Assembly (NCBI RefSeq): GCF_009811415.1
Contig: NZ_BLIG01000015.1
Span: 93,575-157,574 of the forward strand
Reading direction: 5' to 3'
Length of the DNA stretch: 64,000 bases
Source: Alteromonas sp. KUL106
Lineage (GTDB): Bacteria; Pseudomonadota; Gammaproteobacteria; Enterobacterales; Alteromonadaceae
The notes under the pieces were generated by a model that was not told the origin of the DNA, searched no databases, and saw nothing but the letters and a program-made list of their open reading frames with translations. Below are positions 58,301 to 64,000 of the stretch, piece after piece. How positions within the stretch are numbered: the first letter of the stretch is position 1; the number at the start of each line of letters is the position of its first letter. A program made the position numbers and the translations under genes.

Positions 58301-60422
58301 TTTCTTTTTCCTGTTCCCGCTTTATGCATAAAGCAGCTCCTAGCCGAACTGCATCCTTTCTTGCTTGTTCAATGTGCTCTTGAAAATACACAACTAAGTA
58401 CAGTTTATTATTTGCACTGAATAGCTTTAAATTATTTGCAGGTAATTCAGCTGACGGCCAATTGATATTGAGTGATTGGTCTTCTTTGATACCAAGCTGT
58501 TTATCAAAGTGGTCGGATAGTTCCTTCGATATAGTGTTTTCGCTCTTGTGATCTTCCAATGCTTGCTTGCAGCTAACGACATTTCTTTTTGACTGCTCTA
58601 CTTTGTCGGCAAGTGTTTCTAGTGACTTTGATAACTGATTAAGTTGTGAATTAGCGTTGTTTATCAGACTTTTTAGTTCACCAGGCCACTTTTTCGCTGC
58701 TTTGCTGGTTTTAATTAACTTGCTAAGCTCTTCAAAGTTCGATGGAGTATTTTCATACTGTTCGTTTTTTTCGTTGAAAGACTGTAATTTCTCTTGCGCT
58801 TGACTTTTAACAAGGTCTTTTTTCTTCTTAATTTCTATAGTTTGCTGCTCTTTTCTTGAAACGCTTTTTTCATAAGCATCTTCACTTTCCCTTAGTTTAG
58901 CTAGAAGCGATTCTTGTTTTTCTTCCCACTGTTTCAGCGCCTTAGCTTTCTGCTTTTCAGCCTCAGTATCTTTTTTCCTGCGGGATATATCAAACCCCAC
59001 CTTTTTTAAAAGCGCCATTTTTTCTTCACGGTCAGCTGGTGAGCTTGAGCTTGGCAAAAAGCTGCTAAGCTCTCTCAAATTTCCAGTGTTTTCCTTCACC
59101 GCACGATTCTGACCCAGCAAAAACTGCTTTAATTTTCCGATCAATGGACCCTTTTTTAATTCATCAAATGTTGACTCTAAACTTTCTATTTTAGCTCTCA
59201 GCGTATTTATAGCTGCATGCCATTGTTTATCAGCTCTTCCCCATTGTTCGACTAACTCAGCTTGTACTGCGCCTTTTGGTAAATAGGGAGGATGGATACG
59301 TACATCGTACTGAACGCTCTTAGCAATGTTATTCTTTTGAAACCCTGTTTGGCTGCAAACAAGTGTCGATGGTTCAGCGTCTAAAAACTCTTCGAAGGAG
59401 TCGCAAATGAAATCTTTAAGTTCAGTAGATATATTTTCTTTGCAAGTAAGAGGCTCTGAGTTTAATGAATCCGGGTATAGAATCGCTTTGCCAACTATAT
59501 TTTCAACAGTCGTTTCGTAGGATAGCTGCCATTTCATGGAAGCAATTAACTCTTCCAGTGAAGTTTTAAGCTCTAAGGCTTGTTGTCCGTTAAGTTCTAA
59601 TGCCCAATTTACGCTGTTAGAATTAGCTTCGTCAGGGAGAAGCCATATTTTATTATTGCCAGCGCTAATCGTTGGTAAGTTTCTTTCTGCTAAAGCAACG
59701 TGCAGCTGCTTTTCAATACTTGAAGATACTAATTGATTCAGCTTTCTACTCGCTATAACTTTTGCTTGTAGTGCAGTTGATAACTGAAGGTCAGTCGTAC
59801 GCTTTGTTTGGCAAAGAAACTCAGCGGTGTCACACTTCAAATGATCGTTTAATTTATGCGCTTGATGAAAATCATGATTGGTTACTATTTTCGTATCAAA
59901 AGATGCGACTTTCGACTCTTCACCTTCAGAGATCTCATGCGTAGCGCTATTCCAGAATAAATAGCAAAAGCTTCGATAGCTATCATCGAGTTGGCTTTTA
60001 TTGAGTGTTGCTTGATAACCACCAAGGTTAATACTGCCTCGTGCATTTAACGTATTACAGTCTGAAATCCACAGACTTCCTACTTGTGCAACGCCATACC
60101 GAATAAAACAGCGGTCTTTTAGTTTAGCAATTACTGAGGTGTTCTTTTTTTTATCGCCCAAACATAGATAAACACGAAGATCTTTTTCATCTACATTTTT
60201 ACGAATGATATCTACGTATTTTTCTTCTAAAGCGTTGGTGCTAATAAAAAGGGTCTGCCTACTCCCATTAAGAAGATCTTTTACAGCCTCGTCAGTTGAG
60301 GGGGTAAGCCACTCGGTTTTAAATTTGCTTTCTTCACAACCTTGACTGATGAACAATGGAGGTAAAGGATGCGATGAAAAATCTTTGGTGAATCGCTCTT
60401 CTCTAGCAACTATTTGCTCCAT
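58293..60422 (-). CDS. PLD-like and coiled-coil protein of the helicase cassette, 709 aa
   Basis: Residues about 30-165 look like a phospholipase-D-type fold ('LFISTNALEEKYVDIIRKN', 'DLRVYLCLGDKK', 'RCFIRYGVAQVGSLWISD', 'GSINLGGYQ'), but the HxK position reads Q-V-G, so it is probably not catalytic. After a mixed middle comes a long coiled-coil region (about 420-660; many K/E/Q-rich helices), then a small end domain (about 675-705: NNKLYLVVYFQEHIEQARKDAVRLGAALCI). It has no signal peptide. The start overlaps the previous stop as TAATG. Probably a scaffold or sensor, unnamed in any family I know. Confidence 0.6.
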   Translation of the reverse strand: MEQIVAREERFTKDFSSHPLPPLFISQGCEESKFKTEWLTPSTDEAVKDLLNGSRQTLFISTNALEEKYVDIIRKNVDEKDLRVYLCLGDKKKNTSVIAKLKDRCFIRYGVAQVGSLWISDCNTLNARGSINLGGYQATLNKSQLDDSYRSFCYLFWNSATHEISEGEESKVASFDTKIVTNHDFHQAHKLNDHLKCDTAEFLCQTKRTTDLQLSTALQAKVIASRKLNQLVSSSIEKQLHVALAERNLPTISAGNNKIWLLPDEANSNSVNWALELNGQQALELKTSLEELIASMKWQLSYETTVENIVGKAILYPDSLNSEPLTCKENISTELKDFICDSFEEFLDAEPSTLVCSQTGFQKNNIAKSVQYDVRIHPPYLPKGAVQAELVEQWGRADKQWHAAINTLRAKIESLESTFDELKKGPLIGKLKQFLLGQNRAVKENTGNLRELSSFLPSSSSPADREEKMALLKKVGFDISRRKKDTEAEKQKAKALKQWEEKQESLLAKLRESEDAYEKSVSRKEQQTIEIKKKKDLVKSQAQEKLQSFNEKNEQYENTPSNFEELSKLIKTSKAAKKWPGELKSLINNANSQLNQLSKSLETLADKVEQSKRNVVSCKQALEDHKSENTISKELSDHFDKQLGIKEDQSLNINWPSAELPANNLKLFSANNKLYLVVYFQEHIEQARKDAVRLGAALCIKREQEKENA

Positions 60423-62101
60423 TAGTTTTTCTCCAAATACTTTAAAAGGAACTCGGGCAAATCACTGCGCGACATTGGCGTAAACGTGGGGTAGCCGACT
60501 ACTTCCCATTCATCATTTTGTTGTTGTCTTAAAAAGTCTAGGCTAGTACTGACTTTCCATATTCGTTCATTCTGGCTTGTTTCTATAATCCAATAACGGT
60601 CGTGATTTTCTGGTTTGTTTTTTTCAAAAAAGTCGAGGTCCCAACCATGGGGCTGAATTCGTGTCTCACTATTTCTAGCCGTTAAAAGTGTGCCTGGGCA
60701 AGTGTTTGCTATTGCATTAAGAAGTTGCTCTTGCTTATCTGTTCGATAGTATCTGTCTGAAATAAATATACTCGTTATACTGCGATCGTTTGTTAAATGC
60801 TGGAGCAGGCGTTGAGGTGTTACGCTGTCTCCACTCTGCAAGGTTAGCGGTATACCTTGCTGGCTGGTTTGTGATGGAATTAGGTCTATTGTTGCTGCAG
60901 CATTCCAGTAGGCCCTCTCTCTTCCATTTTCAGCTAGTAAATCCAAAATTTCTTTTTGTCCAATCGGCGGTATATCTAAGTGTGCTAACTGTTTTTTACT
61001 TCGCCACAAAAGTTGATCTTTCTCTGCCTGCAATGGGGATACTGGTCGTTGAGTGAAATAACCTTTTAGCCATGTTTGAAGCCAAATTTGTTGATCACTT
61101 TTACTATCTGTAGGCTCAATGTTAATAGGCTTGAAACTTTTAATATGCATTTTGCCGACTTCATGAATGTTCAGCGGCTCAGCTGGTAAATCTCTTATTT
61201 TGCATGCATTTAAAATAGCAAAATCATCTATTTTGTCTGAAAACGGTAATTGTATAGATAGCCTTTTTGCTATCCATTCACCTTCGAAGTAATCAGCCAC
61301 AGAGTCGTAAACAACAGTGGTTGGTTTTTGGCTTTCACCTTTAAATGAAAGAGGCAACTCGACTTCATGTTGATGAGCATTTTGCGGGTTACCACCGTGT
61401 TTCTTTTCTGGCCACTTAACTTTTACGTTGCATTTCAACTCTACGCTGTTATTAGCATCAAGATTCCAAATTAGCGTAGCATCGTGGCCCATAACTTCTT
61501 CAGAGATAACATCAATATCTTTAATTTCCGTATGACAAGTCTTCCAACTTTTGGATTCCTTATCGAACACTGAACATTTAGCTCCACCGTTTATAAAGTG
61601 TAGCGTTCTACCTTGCCCTTTTTTGCCTAACGTCTTGCCTTCAATATTAGGACTAAGCGCATCAAGGCGTTGTAACGCTATCAGCTGATTTCCTATCAGT
61701 GGGTGTTCGCAGAACCAAAGTTGATATAGGCCTTTTTCTTCAAGTTGAATTGTACCTGTGCGACGGAGCTCTTGCCCTTTTTCGGTAAGGTCAAAATTAT
61801 TATCATATACGCCGATTTTTTTTAAGTACTCTCGAAGTCTAGGCGGTAATTTATCTGTATTTAATATTCGTTGTAAATCTTCTCTATTGTTAGCAATAGA
61901 AAGGGTAGCAATAGCGTGAAACGCTTTAAGTCTTGTTTGCGATTCTAAAATAGTAGCTTTGCTTTGGCTTTGGCTTTGGCTTTGCTTTGGCTTTTCTGTG
62001 CTTTTCTTCCGTGGAGCGTTGTTGCGTTTTTTAGGTGTTTTTCGCTCGGGTTCTTTTTCTAATAACACTCCAAGATCGGCAAGGCTGTTTAAGGTTGTCA
62101 T
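60422..62101 (-). CDS. protein with C-terminal PLD-like domain of the helicase cassette, 559 aa
   Basis: Layout: a flexible, basic N-terminus with a QS dipeptide tract (about residues 40-47); a winged-helix-like piece (about 60-130, TRLKAFHAIATLSI, FDLTEKGQELRR); a large beta-rich middle (about 130-310); and a C-terminal PLD-like domain (about 400-555) with 'SIFISDRYYRTDKQEQLLNAI', 'CPGTLLTAR' and 'NHDRYWIIE', then 'VSTSLDFLR'. The catalytic HxK is HxR here. PLD-like domains with HDR occur in several conflict-system proteins and may bind nucleic acid. It overlaps the helicase gene by 4 bases. Function is inferred. Confidence 0.6.
   Translation of the reverse strand: MTTLNSLADLGVLLEKEPERKTPKKRNNAPRKKSTEKPKQSQSQSQSKATILESQTRLKAFHAIATLSIANNREDLQRILNTDKLPPRLREYLKKIGVYDNNFDLTEKGQELRRTGTIQLEEKGLYQLWFCEHPLIGNQLIALQRLDALSPNIEGKTLGKKGQGRTLHFINGGAKCSVFDKESKSWKTCHTEIKDIDVISEEVMGHDATLIWNLDANNSVELKCNVKVKWPEKKHGGNPQNAHQHEVELPLSFKGESQKPTTVVYDSVADYFEGEWIAKRLSIQLPFSDKIDDFAILNACKIRDLPAEPLNIHEVGKMHIKSFKPINIEPTDSKSDQQIWLQTWLKGYFTQRPVSPLQAEKDQLLWRSKKQLAHLDIPPIGQKEILDLLAENGRERAYWNAAATIDLIPSQTSQQGIPLTLQSGDSVTPQRLLQHLTNDRSITSIFISDRYYRTDKQEQLLNAIANTCPGTLLTARNSETRIQPHGWDLDFFEKNKPENHDRYWIIETSQNERIWKVSTSLDFLRQQQNDEWEVVGYPTFTPMSRSDLPEFLLKYLEKN
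61957..61995. repeat. hexanucleotide microsatellite inside the PLD-like gene
   Basis: About six units of CTTTGG, CTTTG or variants on the plus strand, encoding the QSQSQSQS tract near residues 40-47 of the protein. Whole hexamers add or remove two residues, so length changes stay in frame. Confidence 0.7.
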
Positions 62102-64000
62102 AGTTCAGTTCCTTTGACGGTATAAGTGCTTCGGGCTAGATTTTTTAGCTCGACCGTAGGTGATTTGTTGGCAAAGTAATTTTCATCTCCAACTATCACC
62201 AGTTGGTATCTTGCGCGAGTAATTGCCACATTAAGACGGTTAGGGGAGTCAAGAAAGCCATCTCTCTCGTTATTAACCATAGATAGAATGACTAAGTCTG
62301 CTTCCTGCCCTTGGAAGTAATCGACAGTGGCGAGCTTTACGTTGGTATCTTTTAGTTTAAATGTTGAATAGCCCTTATTATTTCCAGAAAGTTTTTGGAG
62401 CTCAGAGCGCAGTGCATTTTCTTGGCCTTTATAAAAAGTAAGTATCGCTACAGTAAATGGTTCTCCATCAATATTTTTGCTTCCTTCTGCCCAATCTGCA
62501 AAGCGGGAAAGCTCTTCCATGACTTGTTTTACTTCTGCATGGTTTTTATTCTTGTTCACTCTCGCGTTTTTCAAGCTTTTAGGAACATCAACCCAAATTT
62601 TATGGCAACACTGGCCGTTACGATTGTATCGCGTGTAGTTCCACTCTCTGTTGTGAGAAACTTTACTGCCATTTTTTAACGACTTTCCATGGTAAAATTG
62701 TTTACCTGGGAATTTGGATATATCTGGATGCATTCTATGTTGGTAGCTAAGTGTTACTTGTCGGGCATTCTTCTCACTCGAACGAAAGCCACCATTCAGT
62801 GTGTGCAAGCTGTCTCTTTTTCGCTTTTGTAACCCAGCACCAGATAACGCTTCTAAAACAGATGGAAATGCAATATTTTTCAACTGAAAAACTCGACCTT
62901 CTGTATCTTCAGTTTTTGGCAATAACCGTTCTATCGTTTTTTTGTAATTACGTGTTTTATCGTCGAACGAACTTACTAGCCTTAACCAGTACAAACGTTC
63001 CAAGCGCCAGCAAAGCTCTTCTGCCCAACTCGTGGCTTTAAGTCCTTTCATCAGTTCAGAATAGATCTCTTTAGATGAATGGTAGCTTGACCTTCTATCA
63101 CTCCATTGTTGCGAATTCTTAAACAATTTATTGTTTACAAATGCATGATGACTATCTTGCCATTCGGATGAAAGTACCACGGCGTCGGCAGGCAATTTGT
63201 CTTGTATTTGTGCAAGCGTATTTTTTTCTACAAACAGGATATTGTTCTGCCAAAGGGGCAGATAGTCTATTGGTTTTCTATCTATTACTAACAGTTGGTC
63301 AACTGCCTCATCGCCCAACTCCCATCTTTTCGCTATTTCTTTGTTCAAAGATTTACAAACGTCGTGACTTACCGGCAATACAAGTTGATTAGTGAACTTA
63401 TTATACTTATCGCGCAATTGTTCAATTAAAAAGCAGGCCTCTTGAATCGCTGAGCTGAGTAAGATGTCTGGCTTTTTTCTGTATCCCGGCCTAAGCATTA
63501 ACTTTTGCAGATTAGCGACAATTTGTTCTCTATCTGTAAATGGGGAAAGCTGCCGAATATCACCAACCAAAATATGCTTAGCTGCGTAGCGTGCGGGTAC
63601 TAGAAACTCTTGAAAAGGTGTTTTGCTGCACTCGTCTATAATCATCACATCGAATGCTGGTGTAACGTCGGGAAGGGTTACATTCTCGTTGTTGAACAGG
63701 CGCATGATCCCAATGGTTGTTCCACATACAAGGTTGGCACTATCGACCAGTAGTTGCTCGCTGCATTCAAAATCGACACTATAGTCTTTTTTTAGGTTAT
63801 CAAACTGATAATGTTCTACTCCCCTCGCGTTATTGGCATCACCAATACGAAGAGGAAATACTAAATCTTGAAGACTATTACTATCTATCCGCTCTAAAAC
63901 ATTATTAATAGCCGCGTGTGTTGAAGCTGTTAATAACACGCGTTTTCCTTGCTTAACCAATTGAACAATGAGTTCTAATATCGCAGTCGTTTTTCCTGTG
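62098..64000 (-). CDS. UPF1/DNA2-like SF1 helicase, 3' part (start outside window)
   Basis: The frame is open to the last base, where the end of Walker A (TGKTTAIL) is visible, so the protein continues beyond the window. Motifs in order: 'LLTASTHAAINNVLERI' (Ia), 'DVMIIDECSKTPF' (II), 'LVGDIRQLSPF' (III), 'SYQHRMHPDISKFPGKQFY' (IV), 'VDYFQGQEADLVILSMV' (V), and 'NRLNVAITRARYQLVIVGD' (VI). This is the UPF1/DNA2/NAM7 branch of SF1, 5'-3' helicases acting on RNA or DNA. No nuclease or kinase domain is visible in this part. It is the first visible gene of the cassette and overlaps the next gene by 4 bases. Confidence 0.88.
   Translation of the reverse strand, partial: TGKTTAILELIVQLVKQGKRVLLTASTHAAINNVLERIDSNSLQDLVFPLRIGDANNARGVEHYQFDNLKKDYSVDFECSEQLLVDSANLVCGTTIGIMRLFNNENVTLPDVTPAFDVMIIDECSKTPFQEFLVPARYAAKHILVGDIRQLSPFTDREQIVANLQKLMLRPGYRKKPDILLSSAIQEACFLIEQLRDKYNKFTNQLVLPVSHDVCKSLNKEIAKRWELGDEAVDQLLVIDRKPIDYLPLWQNNILFVEKNTLAQIQDKLPADAVVLSSEWQDSHHAFVNNKLFKNSQQWSDRRSSYHSSKEIYSELMKGLKATSWAEELCWRLERLYWLRLVSSFDDKTRNYKKTIERLLPKTEDTEGRVFQLKNIAFPSVLEALSGAGLQKRKRDSLHTLNGGFRSSEKNARQVTLSYQHRMHPDISKFPGKQFYHGKSLKNGSKVSHNREWNYTRYNRNGQCCHKIWVDVPKSLKNARVNKNKNHAEVKQVMEELSRFADWAEGSKNIDGEPFTVAILTFYKGQENALRSELQKLSGNNKGYSTFKLKDTNVKLATVDYFQGQEADLVILSMVNNERDGFLDSPNRLNVAITRARYQLVIVGDENYFANKSPTVELKNLARSTYTVKGTEL

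Noticed and set aside
1..64000. CRISPR arrays, insertion sequences, integrases, tRNA or rRNA genes
   Set aside because: None was seen on either strand by reading; no transposase or integrase motifs appear in the translated proteins.

Overview
The window reads as chromosomal DNA of a marine gammaproteobacterium of the Alteromonadales, most likely Alteromonas or a close relative. This is an inference from gene content: a recCBD operon, a maoP/hdfR pair, an oxygen-dependent-type methionine synthase pair mesX/mesD, many c-di-GMP and histidine-kinase proteins, and small proteins of the DUF1328, DUF2789, DUF2750 and DUF2945 families. Almost all of it looks like ordinary chromosome. I saw no rRNA, tRNA, CRISPR array, insertion sequence or phage module.

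Layout. 1-5 kb: the end of a DUF349 protein, then small envelope and stress proteins (three lipoproteins, DUF1328, and a yqjD-yqjE-yqjK-like trio) and a decayed DUF2490-like gene. 5.2-10.8 kb: a five-gene minus-strand signalling operon made of an NtrC-type regulator, a stand-alone 74-aa histidine-phosphotransfer (DHp) domain, a CHASE3 kinase, a single-domain receiver and a hybrid kinase. 11-19 kb: an ExoD-family protein, two LysR regulators, a rhodanese divergent from a BigR/SqrR-like ArsR repressor with a palindromic operator, a PRC-barrel protein, MaoP and HdfR, and an RNase J-like nuclease. 19-26 kb: a sensor-propeller GGDEF/EAL protein, an acyl-CoA synthetase and a type-2 dUTPase. 26.0-26.3 kb: an unannotated sigma-54 promoter with an upstream palindrome and a three-hairpin RNA ending in a strong terminator, a candidate new small RNA. 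26.5-36.4 kb: recC-recB-recD with overlapping or closely spaced reading frames.

36.4-45.3 kb is a turnover zone: a C-terminal scrap of a MocR-type regulator, a 3'-truncated 3-methyladenine glycosylase and a carboxylesterase broken by a 17-bp duplication lie among intact small genes, an RhtA-like exporter, a double-hotdog protein and mesX-mesD. 45-57 kb: a Tat-exported aminotransferase, a saccharopine-dehydrogenase-like oxidoreductase, a second aminotransferase, a REC-DUF3369-EAL phosphodiesterase paired with a sensor kinase, and a large periplasmic metzincin protease.

57-64 kb (to the edge): six minus-strand genes whose reading frames all overlap by 1 to 8 bases. They encode an UPF1/DNA2-like SF1 helicase (running off the window), a protein with a C-terminal PLD-like domain carrying HxR instead of HxK, a coiled-coil protein with a degenerate PLD-like N-terminus, a DUF2997 protein, a protein with a DUF1257-like C-terminus, and a NrdG-like radical-SAM protein. 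I infer a single co-translated nucleic-acid-acting or defence-type system; it is the best candidate for an undescribed system here. Region-level base composition was judged only by eye.
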